Shown here piece after piece: positions 32,769 through 39,830 of a stretch of DNA of 39,830 nucleotides. The stretch is from Aneurinibacillus terranovensis DSM 18919 (GTDB taxonomy: Bacteria; Bacillota; Bacilli; Aneurinibacillales; Aneurinibacillaceae), in assembly GCF_000430625.1 (NCBI RefSeq), contig NZ_AUMJ01000054.1:1-39830 (forward strand), given 5' to 3'. How positions within the stretch are numbered: position 1 is the stretch's first letter; the number at the start of each line of letters is the position of its first letter. The notes beneath the pieces are model-generated. The model was not told the DNA's origin and searched no databases. It was given only the letters and a program-made list of their open reading frames with translations. Made by a program: the position numbers and the translations under genes.

Positions 32769-33056
32769 CTATAGGGGGCAATCAGGGACCAAACATATTT
32801 TCCTAAACTGCTTGCCTTCCTCCATCCTTTTAAAAGCTTGGATTGCCTCTGAAAGTGGAAACGTTTTGTCCATTACAGGTCTTATTTTATGATGTATGAC
32901 AAAATCGAGCATTTGCTTAAATTCCTCAGTACTGCCCATGGATGTACCTAAAAAACTAAACTGCGGGAAAATGAATGGCCGTAACGGAATTTCAATTTGA
33001 TCTCCCGAGGTTGTCACCCAAAAGATAAGGCTCTTCTTCATGAAATTACAAGACAC
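32769..33056 (-). pseudogene. 3' remnant of a zinc-type alcohol dehydrogenase (MDR family)
   Basis: A 95-codon frame carrying only the C-terminal part of a medium-chain dehydrogenase/reductase: TTSGDQIEIPLRPFIFPQFS, FLGTSMGSTEEFKQMLDFV, and KIRPVMDKTFPLSEAIQAFKRMEEGKQFRKICL. The N-terminal catalytic domain and the NAD-binding GxGxxG are missing, so about 240 residues are lost. The break lies at about 33035, immediately after the DUF1445 gene, whose end overlaps the frame. It was probably joined there by a deletion. Confidence 0.75.
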
Positions 33057-33834
33057 CGAATTGCTCGTCCCTTATATCCGTAACAAACATATGGCCTGGA
33101 GCATGCGTAATCATCAAATCAGGTTTGACATGCATGGCAATTGCTTGCGGAGTAACCCCACAGGCCCAAAAAACCGGGACTTCCCCCTGCTGAATCGGAA
33201 CGGAGTCCCCAAAATCAGGGTTAGCCAAATCTTCGATACCAATGAATTCAGGATGGCCGATATGGATAGGAGCACCATGTACGGCAGGAAATCGCGAGGT
33301 GACTTGAACTGCGCGAACGACATCCTTTTCAGGAATCGGGCGCATGCTGACAACCATCGGTCCTTCAAAGCGGCCTGCTTTTACACACGGAATGTTTGTT
33401 TTATACATAGGGACATTTCGGTTTAGCTCAATATGGCGAATTCCGATATGGTTATTCATCAAGGCGTGTTCAAAAGTGAAACTACATCCCAGGAGAAACG
33501 CGACCATGTCATTGTTCCAATAGTTCAAGATATCGCTTGTTTCCTCCACCAACTCTCCCTTCTGATAAATGCGATACTTTGGAATATCTGTTCGCAAATC
33601 AGCTTCCGGAGCAACAAGCCCGGGAGTAGGAGAGCCGGGCTCGGTCACATCCAAGACCGGACAAGGTTTAGGATTTCGTTGGCAGAACAAAAGGAACTCA
33701 AAGGCTAAATCTTTATGGAGAATGGCCAAATTCGCTTGTGTGAATCCGCTGGCCATCCCGGCAGTTGGACCTGTAATTTCTTTCTTTCGAATCATGTTGC
33801 GAACTTCTGCTGGGTGAAGGGTGGAAACATTCAT
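33046..33834 (-). CDS. DUF1445 / YcsI-family putative hydro-lyase
   Basis: A 262-residue member of the DUF1445 family, to which B. subtilis YcsI belongs and for which a D-glutamate cyclase is known in animals. Typical segments: [89 protein letters not shown] and [15 protein letters not shown], with [13 protein letters not shown] at the end. ATG 33834 gives the family's length and has AAAAGGAG 11 bases before it; the frame is open to ATG 33912 inside the end of the MFS gene. It probably shares a transcript with the MFS carrier, which suggests processing of an imported acid, possibly a cyclic or oxo acid. Confidence 0.82.
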   Translation of the reverse strand: MNVSTLHPAEVRNMIRKKEITGPTAGMASGFTQANLAILHKDLAFEFLLFCQRNPKPCPVLDVTEPGSPTPGLVAPEADLRTDIPKYRIYQKGELVEETSDILNYWNNDMVAFLLGCSFTFEHALMNNHIGIRHIELNRNVPMYKTNIPCVKAGRFEGPMVVSMRPIPEKDVVRAVQVTSRFPAVHGAPIHIGHPEFIGIEDLANPDFGDSVPIQQGEVPVFWACGVTPQAIAMHVKPDLMITHAPGHMFVTDIRDEQFGVL

Positions 33835-33898
33835 TTTTTTAAAAACTCCTTTTAAAAGTTTTCTCCACTTAGGAGGAAGAACGATATCTGTCAAAGAC

Positions 33899-35182
33899 TT
33901 AAACGGTTCCATCTAATTCCTCAATGGTTTTTCCTTTGGTTTCGTGTCCCAGCCACCAGAGGACAATGATTGCAGGGATAAAGAGAGCCCCCATGATCCC
34001 TATACCGACGCTAATTCCTACTTTATCGGCAAGGATGCCGATAGCAAACGGCCCCAACGTAGAGATAACCCGGGAAAAACCTGTATAGGTGATCCCCAGT
34101 CCGGTAGCCCGAATGTGGGTAGGGAAAAGCTCTGAACCATAGGCGGGGAATCCTGAGAAATAGCCCATGGAAAAGCCTAATAAAGCACCAATGAGCAAAA
34201 GGCTTCCCTCGTTGATGGTCGAAAACGCAAAGAGCGGAGCGGAAATCATCGCAATAAGATAAAAGATGGTAAAGGTCGGTCTGCGTCCAATTCTATCGGC
34301 AATCATTCCGAAAACATAATAGCCGATCGCCGAAGCCAGATTGATCACCATAAACCAGTTTGCCGTTTTAAATACCGTAAATCCTTTTGTTTTTTGTAAA
34401 TATCCTGGAATCCAGGTCATGATGGTGTAATATCCTAATAATCCAATGCTTGCCGTAATAAATAAAAGGAAAAAAGATTTTCGGTATTGAGGAGACAATA
34501 ACAATTTGAATTCACGAAGCTTGTCCTTTGCATTTCCTGTTTTGATTTTGGCCTTTTGAAAATGCTCCGTTTCTTTTAAAGATCTCCTTACAAAAAGAAC
34601 CAATAAAGCCGGGATAATGCCAATTAAAAAAACAGATCTCCATCCAAAGTCAGGAGCAATGCTTTTATAGAGAACGCTTGCAATGATCGCGCCAATAGGC
34701 CAGCCAGCTTGCATTAAGGCAATCGCTCTTCCGCGTAAATGAGCCGGCCACGTTTCGGACATCATCGCCGCTCCGGCAGCCCATTCGCCCCCACTCGCAA
34801 AACCGGTTAGAAAACGGAAAAAGGATAAGGAAAGGAGACTCCAGGAAAGAGCAGTCAGTCCGGTAAAGACCGAATAAAGGCCAACGGTCCACATCAGAAC
34901 CCATGTACGACCTTTTCGGTCCGTTAAAGGTCCCCAGAAAAATCCGCCAACAGCATAGCCTAACAGGGCAAGCGTCATGAGCAACCCGGCGGCGGAAAGA
35001 GATAAATGAAATTCTTTAGAAATGTCCACCATCGCGATAGAGTATAACATGATTTCCATAGAATCAAAGATGTAACCGGCCAACGACACCGCAAAAACTT
35101 TCCACATATAAGGGGTTATTTTTTCTTTTTGTCTTGACGTACCCAATGGAAGTTCGCTTTCTGCTAAATCGGTATTTGACAT
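33899..35182 (-). CDS. MFS transporter, metabolite/aromatic acid:H+ symporter type
   Basis: A 427-residue carrier with twelve predicted membrane helices and the MFS loop signature between helices 2 and 3 ([17 protein letters not shown]), repeated in the second half ([17 protein letters not shown]). The N-terminus has [25 protein letters not shown], as in carriers of aromatic and short carboxylic acids. ATG 35182 ([12 protein letters not shown]) is preceded by AGAAGGGAG; an earlier in-frame ATG at 35233 lacks a site. Transcribed behind a promoter and 24-bp palindromic operator, with the DUF1445 gene next. It may import the substrate of the neighbouring acyl-CoA pathway. Confidence 0.87.
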   Translation of the reverse strand: MSNTDLAESELPLGTSRQKEKITPYMWKVFAVSLAGYIFDSMEIMLYSIAMVDISKEFHLSLSAAGLLMTLALLGYAVGGFFWGPLTDRKGRTWVLMWTVGLYSVFTGLTALSWSLLSLSFFRFLTGFASGGEWAAGAAMMSETWPAHLRGRAIALMQAGWPIGAIIASVLYKSIAPDFGWRSVFLIGIIPALLVLFVRRSLKETEHFQKAKIKTGNAKDKLREFKLLLSPQYRKSFFLLFITASIGLLGYYTIMTWIPGYLQKTKGFTVFKTANWFMVINLASAIGYYVFGMIADRIGRRPTFTIFYLIAMISAPLFAFSTINEGSLLLIGALLGFSMGYFSGFPAYGSELFPTHIRATGLGITYTGFSRVISTLGPFAIGILADKVGISVGIGIMGALFIPAIIVLWWLGHETKGKTIEELDGTV

Positions 35183-35249
35183 ATTTTTTCTCCCTTCTAA
35201 TTTAGAAAATTTTTCGAAACTTATGGGACTCATATCACCTTTGTTCCAT

Positions 35250-35273
35250 AATTCGGAACTTATATTCCGAATT
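35250..35273 (-). promoter_or_regulatory. 24-bp palindromic operator upstream of the MFS gene
   Basis: Perfect 9-bp arms AATTCGGAA (35250-35258) and TTCCGAATT (35265-35273) flank CTTATA. A further TTCC at 35244-35247 makes TTCC/GGAA/TTCC at ~10-11 bp steps. It lies just downstream of the predicted -10 box, where a bound repressor would block initiation. There is no T-run, so it is not a terminator. Confidence 0.65.
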
Positions 35274-35289
35274 AATTCTTCTATTTTTT

Positions 35290-35318
35290 ATTTTATAATT
35301 TGAATAATTAAATTACAA
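35290..35318 (-). promoter_or_regulatory. Likely sigma-A promoter of the MFS gene
   Basis: On the minus strand TTGTAA (35318-35313) and TAAAAT (35295-35290) are 17 bp apart, in an A/T-rich region just upstream of the palindromic operator. Start of transcription would be near 35283, about 100 bases before the ATG. Confidence 0.45.
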
Positions 35319-35391
35319 GAAAAAATAAATTTCCCCGAAACGACTTTATTTCGCATCGATTCCCGTTGCATAAGTTCATGAATTTCTGTAA

Positions 35392-35694
35392 AAACTAAAA
35401 AGAGCGGGATTAGTGAAAGTTCGTTCTGGAACAGGCGGAGCGTATCATATTAAAGAACTTGAAAAAATCAACTTACTAGATATCTATCGAGCGGTAAATG
35501 TGGTTGAAGGAGGTCAACTTTTTCATTTTCACGATTCGCCAAACCCGCAATGCCCTGTTGGAGCCAATATTGAATTCGTCCTAAATTTGATACTAAGACG
35601 AGCGCAAGGCGCAATGGAAAAAGTATTAGAGGATGTGACCTTAAAGGAATTGGTGACTGGACTTACACAACAGATTAATGCAACAGCGAACTAA
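35392..35694 (+). pseudogene. Rrf2-family regulator (YwnA-like), lacking the DNA-binding part
   Basis: From 35392 the frame reads KLKRAGLVKVRSGTGGAYHI, then INLLDIYRAVNVVEGGQLFHFHDSPNPQCPVG and RAQGAMEKVLEDVTLKELV. This matches the C-terminal two thirds of B. subtilis YwnA closely. The N-terminal winged helix is gone: upstream in the same frame are TAA codons at 35389 and 35371, with only a faint echo of the recognition helix (IPVA, VHEFL) between and before them. A GTG at 35413 could start 93 residues, but without DNA-binding helices. It is read as a decayed regulator; intact relatives respond to thiol or quinone stress. Confidence 0.75.
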
Positions 35695-35705
35695 TTTTTT
35701 TAATC

Positions 35706-35732
35706 ATGTTGTAAAAATGTAAGTTACAACAT
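35706..35732. promoter_or_regulatory. 27-bp dyad, probable orphan operator
   Basis: Perfect arms ATGTTGTAA (35706-35714) and TTACAACAT (35724-35732) flank a 9-base centre. It lies just behind the Rrf2 pseudogene and before AAAAGGAGC and an ATG that stops after two codons, so it looks like the operator of a lost target gene. Confidence 0.5.
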
Positions 35733-35849
35733 TACACCAAACAATTAAAAAAAGGAGCAATTCCTGTAATGAAGTAATTTGGGCTTGCTGAACGATTCGT
35801 TATCCAATAACAGTACCCAGTCTAAAGCTTGGGGAGTAGAATCTGAAAA

Positions 35850-36240
35850 ACGTGAAAAAGATGCCTTCGTTGAAATTGTCCCATTGAGCTTTTCCATCAG
35901 GGCGTAGCCATTAAGCTAATGGCGACTTTGGCACCAAATTCGACGTTGGCTTTGACTTTACCGCGACAATCGGACGCACATGGGACTGTGAGATGCTGAC
36001 GATCCGATCGTCAATGCGGTGGGAGCGGTTTGTGTACATCTCTCGTTGCTGCCGGTACAGTTCGTGGATAACCAAGAGCTGCTTGTGCTGCTGCTTGCTT
36101 AAGAGCGCCAGGTTGCTTTGTTCCTGAAGATTAGCCACCATTCCAAATCGCGCGCAACGAACCTCAGTTGTTGACCGATACCTTTAGTGTGTGGGGGGGT
36201 GTGAGGTCGCTGGTGCACAACGAGTCTCATCGGAAGAAGA
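35850..36240 (-). pseudogene. Degraded IS5/IS1182-type transposase
   Basis: Minus-strand transposase pieces appear in successive frames: LLVIHELYRQQREMYTNRSHRIDDRIVSISQSHVRPIV, then VEFGAKVAIS, then GYALMEKLN, then WDNFNEGIF. At least three frameshifts separate them. These blocks are typical of the central and C-terminal DDE region of IS5/IS1182-like transposases. No complete frame and no clear terminal inverted repeats are left. Limits of the element are approximate. Confidence 0.7.
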
Positions 36241-36341
36241 ACTTCCGCTTGCTGGATCGTCGTCGTCCAAATCGTCCTGTGATTCCCTGTTTAAAATGAG
36301 ATCATACAAATGCGGGGATGAAAATCCAAAAAAAATATTGA

Positions 36342-36836
36342 TTACAAATACATCTCTACGCTATTGACCTCTTTATTTAACACATCATTGGCCTGATTTT
36401 CAGTACACCCTTTGACTAACGCTAGCTCACTAATTAAAATTTGCCATGCATTGTGCAGCATTCTCGCTTCGCTTGTATTAAGCGTTTTTTCTTTTTTTCT
36501 GTGCAGCAAATCACGGATAACTTCAGCACCATCTTGTATATCGCCTGTTCTCATTTTATCCATGTTCATGCGATACCTTTGGTTCCACGAGAGTGAGGGG
36601 GCTGATTCGCTATCATGAAAAATAAGCAATGTGTTCTCCAATGTCGGCACATCGACAGCCAGGCGTATGCCTAGATTAGATATTTTCCCTACAGGAACCA
36701 TTAGTTGCAGATCACCAATTTGCATTTTTATCAAAAAATATTGCTGTTTCTCCCCTAGGATTTCCTTTTCCTCTATGGTTTCAATCACACCTGCACCATA
36801 CATTGGATAAACAATCTTATCTCCAATTTGAAACAA
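36342..36836 (-). CDS. cdnL: CarD/CdnL-family transcription regulator (YdeB-like)
   Basis: A 164-residue RNA polymerase-binding protein. The N-terminal Tudor-like RID (FQIGDKIVYPMYGAGVIETIEEKEILGEKQQYFLIKM) binds the polymerase beta subunit; the helical C-terminal part (RYRMNMDKMRTGDIQDGAEVIRDLLHRKKEKTLNTSEARMLHNAWQ) contacts the promoter bubble. It closely follows B. subtilis YdeB, though about ten residues longer at the end. The start is TTG 36836, seven bases behind GGAGGTGG; the frame is open further upstream but without a ribosome site. A perfect hairpin sits just before the ribosome site, and a good sigma-A promoter lies at 36904-36933. CdnL proteins tune rRNA and growth-linked transcription. 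Confidence 0.9.
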   Translation of the reverse strand: MFQIGDKIVYPMYGAGVIETIEEKEILGEKQQYFLIKMQIGDLQLMVPVGKISNLGIRLAVDVPTLENTLLIFHDSESAPSLSWNQRYRMNMDKMRTGDIQDGAEVIRDLLHRKKEKTLNTSEARMLHNAWQILISELALVKGCTENQANDVLNKEVNSVEMYL

Positions 36837-36855
36837 AAAGTCCACCTCCAATAAA

Positions 36856-36874
36856 CTATCCTTTTCAAGGATAG
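36856..36874 (-). promoter_or_regulatory. 5'-leader hairpin before cdnL
   Basis: CTATCCTT and AAGGATAG form a perfect 8-bp stem with a 3-base loop, about 6 bases upstream of the GGAGGTGG ribosome site. It could protect the mRNA end or regulate translation; there is no T-run, so it is not a usual terminator. Confidence 0.5.
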
Positions 36875-36903
36875 CACAAAAATCGTTTTTTATCAAATAA
36901 AAT

Positions 36904-36933
36904 ATAATAACATGAATAAAAATATAAAGTCAA
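36904..36933 (-). promoter_or_regulatory. Sigma-A promoter of cdnL
   Basis: On the minus strand TTGACT (36933-36928) and TATTAT (36909-36904) are separated by 18 bp. Each box differs from consensus by one base. The start point would be near 36897, giving a leader of about 60 bases that contains the hairpin at 36856-36874. Confidence 0.65.
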
Positions 36934-36939
36934 TACTTT

Positions 36940-37248
36940 TATAAGAAAAATTTCCGCTTTTTTTGAAAGTAATCATATATGGCGTTACTGGAGTCAAAAT
37001 CTGATAAAAGAATCCCAAACTTTTGATCGAAAAATGGATAAATTTCGTTGACAAACTGACAGTATGTGCCTTGCGATAAAAAAACAACCGACGGTAGGTA
37101 TAAAAAGAGGCGAATGCATAAAAAAACTGGATAAAAAAAGAAAAGTTGTTCGGGAAGTGATTACAACCATACTTATTAATGCGTGTTTACCTTTATGGTG
37201 TATACACTATTAAAGCTATCCGCACTTTCGCATAAACGTCCAAATTAC
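36940..37248. other. Intergenic region without a recognised gene
   Basis: About 300 bases with many A/T tracts between the cdnL promoter and the terminator of the Old Yellow Enzyme gene. A TTGACA at 37048-37053 stands alone, without a matching -10 box at 16-18 bp. No credible open frame or RNA structure was seen by eye. Confidence 0.4.
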
Positions 37249-37295
37249 AAATAAGTAGCCCGTATCACCTTTATAGGAGTACGGGCTACTTATTT
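37249..37295 (-). terminator. Long perfect stem-loop, terminator of the oxidoreductase gene
   Basis: 16-bp perfect arms AAATAAGTAGCCCGTA (37249-37264) and TACGGGCTACTTATTT (37280-37295) around a 15-base loop. On the minus strand the stem is followed by GTAATTTG rather than a clean T-run, but the A/T-rich outer stem provides the T's. It lies 65 bp behind the oxidoreductase stop codon. Confidence 0.6.
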
Positions 37296-37360
37296 GAATG
37301 AATGATTCGATACTTATCTTTTTGGACAACCATTTTGCGGTTGATAACCGCTCGAATATT

Positions 37361-38491
37361 TTATGCGTTCTCAACAACAGGGAACCAGCCCGGGGTATTC
37401 ATAATCGCTTGCCAGAGCGGGTCTGGAATGACTAAACGGGTTTGGTCATCCTTTGTTAACGTTGTTTCAATTTCTGTTTCCCGGCCTTGCTCCACTTTTT
37501 CTACCCAATCCGGATCCATGATGATTTCACGGCCAAGCGCAACAAGTGGAACGCCGGTTTGTAAAGCTTTAAGGGCGTCATCAGCTGTATGGATAGAACC
37601 GACACCCATGACCGGCACCCGATTGCCGACACGTTCCTGGATCAATTCTATGCGTGGACGTGTACTGTCAACCCCACGTTTTGGCTGAGACCAGAAATCC
37701 ATAAGTGATACATGGATATAATCGAGTTCTTTATCTGCGAGCGCATTAACAAATACAAGCGTATCAGCCATCGTTATTCCAGGGGTTTCCGGCTCTTCCG
37801 GAGAGAAGCGGTAGCCAACAACAAACGGCCCCTTCGCATGCTCAGCAACAACCTTTTTAACTTCGTCCACGACTCTCAAAGGAAAGGTCATTCGTTTTTC
37901 CAGGCTTCCGCCCCAGCGGTCATCACGGCGATTTGAATGAGGGGAAAAGAATTGCTGCAGAAGATACCCGTTAGCACCGTGTATTTCTACCCCATCATAC
38001 CCGGCTTCAATCGCTCGGCGTGTGGTCTCTCCAAAAGCGCGGATAATCTCTTCGATCTCTTGATCCGTCAGTGCCCGCGGCACGGCTGATCCCTCCTGTT
38101 CCGCAGCAACGGCGCTCGCACTTACTATTTCTCCTCCTGGAACCAGATCAGGCGGGCACATTCTTCCGCCGTGAAAAATTTGCAAAACGGCTTTAGCACC
38201 CTGATCTTTAATGGCAGTAGCTAAACGGCGTAAACTGGGAATCATCTCGTCACTATCTGCAGCGAATTCGCCGGAAAAGCCTTTCCCGTTTCGGGTTACA
38301 TATGTACAGGCGGTGATCACCATGCTTACACCTTTTGATCTGCGAATGTAGTATTCTACTTCGGCATCTGAAACGGTGCCGTCCGGATTCGAGGAAAAGT
38401 TCGTCATCGGCGCCATAATGATTCGATTTTTTAGTTGAATGCCACTTCGTAAAGCAAACGACTCGAATAAAGCTTGATATTTTGAATTCAT
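37361..38491 (-). CDS. Old Yellow Enzyme-family NADH:flavin oxidoreductase
   Basis: A 376-residue FMN-dependent ene-reductase-like protein. Motifs: the N-terminal LKNRIIMAPMTNFSS with the FMN-contacting Pro-Met, QIFHGGRMCPPDL, the active-site pair in GVEIHGANGYLLQQFFSPHSNRR, DDRWGGSLEKRMTFPLRVV, and VMGVGSIHTADDALKAL...LVALGREIIMDPDW binding the FMN phosphate. No C-terminal iron-sulfur or FAD domain follows, so it is the short YqjM-like form, reducing activated C=C bonds. The ribosome site is AGGAGTG, read on the minus strand just before ATG 38491. It stands alone, next to a DJ-1-like gene on the same strand, which suggests a reactive-electrophile stress role. Confidence 0.9.
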   Translation of the reverse strand: MNSKYQALFESFALRSGIQLKNRIIMAPMTNFSSNPDGTVSDAEVEYYIRRSKGVSMVITACTYVTRNGKGFSGEFAADSDEMIPSLRRLATAIKDQGAKAVLQIFHGGRMCPPDLVPGGEIVSASAVAAEQEGSAVPRALTDQEIEEIIRAFGETTRRAIEAGYDGVEIHGANGYLLQQFFSPHSNRRDDRWGGSLEKRMTFPLRVVDEVKKVVAEHAKGPFVVGYRFSPEEPETPGITMADTLVFVNALADKELDYIHVSLMDFWSQPKRGVDSTRPRIELIQERVGNRVPVMGVGSIHTADDALKALQTGVPLVALGREIIMDPDWVEKVEQGRETEIETTLTKDDQTRLVIPDPLWQAIMNTPGWFPVVENA

Positions 38492-38602
38492 CCTATTTTC
38501 ACTCCTGTTTTTTGTAATAAAGCCCTAAATGATAGTATTCAATATATACAGCTTCTACATACCCACTTTATCATAGAACAATCTTGGCTTGATTATTTCA
38601 TC

Positions 38603-39121
38603 CTAGCTTAATCTTTTGACAAGAGCTTGACCAAATTCCCTGGCTCCGATTGGACCGTCACCTGTTATGATGTCATCGTAAGCCACAACATGCTGTTCTA
38701 CATATTCAACATTATTGGCTTTTACTTCGTTAATCATCACATCGACAGGGAAGCAGGTACCTTTACGTCCAGAAAGGAGGCCGGTTTTTGCGACGACAAC
38801 CGCCCCGGCACAAATGCCTGATACGAGAATATTTTTGTCATACGCATTTTTCAGATAAGCAATCACATCCTGGTTTCCCCATAAGTGATCGATAGTACCG
38901 CTTCCACCGATGACCGCTACCACATCATGCTCTTCTGCCTTTGTATCAGAGAAAATTACCTCAGCTTCAGCTTTTCCAGCATTATCGCCTGTAATTTCGC
39001 CAGTCTTTGTACTTGCAATGGTCACTTCAAATCCGGCATTTTCTAATTCCTCTTTTGGATGAAATAACTCATCCTCATTAAATCTATCCGGCGGGATAAT
39101 TAGTAAGGCTTTTTTATTCAT
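38603..39121 (-). CDS. DJ-1/PfpI-family protein
   Basis: A 172-residue cytoplasmic protein of the DJ-1/PfpI superfamily, which includes deglycases, proteases and redox sensors. The nucleophile elbow is VSGICAGAVVVAKTGLL with Cys104; VVAVIGGSGTIDHLWG precedes it, and acidic residues near 16-18 (RFNEDELFHP) may support the Cys. The start ATG 39121 is preceded by AAGGAGGAA. It is divergent from a HxlR-type regulator gene, with 161 bp between starts holding two TGGTTTATAAT repeats, so that regulator probably controls it. Electrophile or oxidant defence is a reasonable guess. Confidence 0.85.
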   Translation of the reverse strand: MNKKALLIIPPDRFNEDELFHPKEELENAGFEVTIASTKTGEITGDNAGKAEAEVIFSDTKAEEHDVVAVIGGSGTIDHLWGNQDVIAYLKNAYDKNILVSGICAGAVVVAKTGLLSGRKGTCFPVDVMINEVKANNVEYVEQHVVAYDDIITGDGPIGAREFGQALVKRLS

Positions 39122-39176
39122 AAAAAATTCCTCCTTAATGATTAAGTGGTATTACAATCCTTATAGTATTTACTTC

Positions 39177-39224
39177 TACTTATATGGTTTATAATATATA
39201 CTTGGTTTATAATGAACAAGTAGG
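39177..39224. promoter_or_regulatory. Operator region between the DJ-1 and HxlR genes
   Basis: Two identical TGGTTTATAAT repeats lie at 39185-39195 and 39203-39213, offset by 18 bp, and are enclosed by inverted CTACTT (39177-39182) and AAGTAG (39219-39224). This arrangement is what a dimeric HxlR-type repressor could bind. The TATAAT-like ends of the repeats may also be -10 boxes. Confidence 0.5.
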
Positions 39225-39282
39225 CACTATTTTGTTACATAGTTACTAAAAATAAACCATTTGAAATAAACGGAGGTTAACC

Positions 39283-39648
39283 ATGAAACCGTTTAAAGAC
39301 CAGTACCAATGTTCAATTGAATTAACTATTGAATTAATCGGTGGAAAATGGAAAGTACTTATTCTCTGGAATCTAAATGAAGGAACAAAACGTTTTAGCG
39401 AGTTAAAACGATGCTTACCCGGAATTACACAAAAGATGTTAACGCAGCAGTTACGAGAGTTAGAGGAACATGGACTTATTAATCGAACCATTTACTCAGA
39501 AGTGCCTCCGAAAGTAGAATACGCGACAACAGAGGAAGGAAAAAAGCTGCAATCCACCTTATTCGAAATGTGTAAGTGGGGCGATATGTATGCGGAGAAA
39601 CATGGGATAAAAATGAACCGTTGTTGGACGACTTATAATTTTGATTAA
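39283..39648 (+). CDS. HxlR-family winged-helix transcription regulator
   Basis: A 121-residue regulator with the HxlR signature: QYQCSIELTIELIGGKWKVLILWNL at the N-terminus (with the conserved sensing Cys in YQCS), RFSELKRCLPGITQKMLTQQLRELEEHGLINR as the winged helix, and a wing with PPKVEYATTEEGKKL. Members of this family often sense aldehydes or quinones through the N-terminal Cys and control a divergent gene; here that is the DJ-1-like gene. ACGGAGG precedes ATG 39283. A strong terminator follows at 39699. Confidence 0.9.
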   Translation: MKPFKDQYQCSIELTIELIGGKWKVLILWNLNEGTKRFSELKRCLPGITQKMLTQQLRELEEHGLINRTIYSEVPPKVEYATTEEGKKLQSTLFEMCKWGDMYAEKHGIKMNRCWTTYNFD

Positions 39649-39698
39649 TATGTTAAATGAATAATAGTTGGTTTAATAGATAGACTATATGAAAGATA

Positions 39699-39733
39699 GG
39701 CAGGCGAATGTTTTCATTCGAACTGCCCTTTTT
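39699..39733 (+). terminator. Rho-independent terminator of the HxlR gene
   Basis: GGCAG-g-CGAATG, loop TTTT, CATTCG-aa-CTGCC (39699-39727), then C and TTTTT to 39733. This is a strong terminator, and a group II intron begins directly after its T-run. Confidence 0.85.
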
Positions 39734-39734
39734 G

Positions 39735-39830
39735 GTGCGCCCGGCATGGGCATTATCTATAGGGTTCAAGTCCCGAATGGTGAAGGCAGTAGTAACCATT
39801 AGCTTATGGCAAGGGTGTCGACCGTGAGGT
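39735..39830 (+). mobile_element. 5' end of a class C-like group II intron, cut by the window edge
   Basis: The sequence from 39735 begins GTGCGCCCGGCATGGGCATT, continues with CTATAGGGTTCAAGTCCCGAATGG, and then GAAGGCAGTAGTAACCATTAGC and GGCAAGGGTGTCGACCGTGAGG. The GUGCG start, the CUAUAGGGU...AGUCCCGAA stem and the GGCAAGGGUGUC segment match the 5' part of domain I of bacterial class C group II introns. Insertion just behind a Rho-independent terminator is the known target preference of class C. The reverse-transcriptase gene and the 3' end lie outside the window, so completeness cannot be judged. Confidence 0.85.

Noticed and set aside
37048-37077. TTGACA followed by GATAAA as a promoter
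   Set aside because: The -10 box at 17 bp is poor (TTGCGA), GATAAA is 20 bp away, and no gene follows on that strand.
1-39830. CRISPR arrays, tRNA or rRNA genes, prophage genes
   Set aside because: No regularly spaced repeats, no tRNA cloverleaf and no phage structural genes were found on reading; tRNA absence was judged by eye only.

Overview
The window looks like a chromosomal segment of a spore-former-type Gram-positive bacterium (Bacillales; Bacillaceae or Paenibacillaceae, possibly Aneurinibacillus- or Brevibacillus-like; the genus is a guess). Reasons: strong AGGAGG-type ribosome sites, frequent TTG starts, moderate G+C, and close relatives of Bacillus subtilis YkfB, YkfC, YceC/D/E/F, YdeB (CdnL), YwnA and YcsI. 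No rRNA, tRNA or CRISPR array was seen.

Region by region. (1) 87-4720: end of a murein-peptide uptake and recycling operon: a 5'-truncated oligopeptide ABC ATPase, a peptide-binding lipoprotein, L-Ala-D/L-Glu epimerase (ykfB) and gamma-D-glutamyl endopeptidase (ykfC). (2) 4805-8866: singletons: enoyl-CoA hydratase, a small minus-strand protein, a nitronate monooxygenase-like flavoenzyme, a small HTH protein and a variant HD-GYP protein, separated by clear terminators. (3) 8949-18137: a ter-type stress locus. A minus-strand TerD-zinc ribbon-TerB fusion lies divergent from a four-gene biosynthetic module (HpcH/HpaI-like lyase, PRTase-TRSP, StiP/PELOTA, HAD phosphatase), followed by three TerD paralogues (yceC, yceD, yceE) and a TerC membrane protein (yceF). 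(4) 18260-33038: an acyl-CoA catabolic island around a sigma-54 activator. A minus-strand operon (ACAD10/11-type acyl-CoA dehydrogenase, APH-like kinase, second dehydrogenase, ComB-like phosphatase) and a plus-strand operon (acyl-CoA ligase, cyclase-family hydrolase, two 3-hydroxyacyl-CoA dehydrogenases, crotonase, SDR, thiolase, flavin oxidoreductase) each carry a candidate -24/-12 promoter. The plus-strand one is near perfect and is preceded by three 17-bp dyads that look like activator sites. Two enzyme genes survive only as 3' fragments. (5) 33046-35318: YcsI-like DUF1445 protein and an MFS carrier, transcribed on the minus strand behind a 24-bp palindromic operator. (6) 35392-36240: debris: an Rrf2 (YwnA) pseudogene, an orphan operator and a multiply frameshifted transposase. 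(7) 36342-39830: CdnL/CarD regulator, Old Yellow Enzyme-type oxidoreductase, a divergent DJ-1/PfpI and HxlR pair, and the 5' end of a class C-like group II intron directly behind the hxlR-type terminator, running off the right edge.

How the parts work together. The most interesting system is region 4. An APH kinase abutting an ACAD10/11-type dehydrogenase, with a ligase, SDR, thiolysis genes and a sigma-54 activator, resembles the logic of the Pseudomonas putida levulinate (lva) operon and mammalian ACAD10/11. This suggests, as inference, a Gram-positive route for 4-hydroxy or 4-oxo acids (or lactones) through 4-phospho-acyl-CoA. The ComB-like phosphatase beside the kinase is an unexplained addition. 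The ter locus matches a known genomic theme thought to make a nucleoside-like metabolite linked to metal or stress response.
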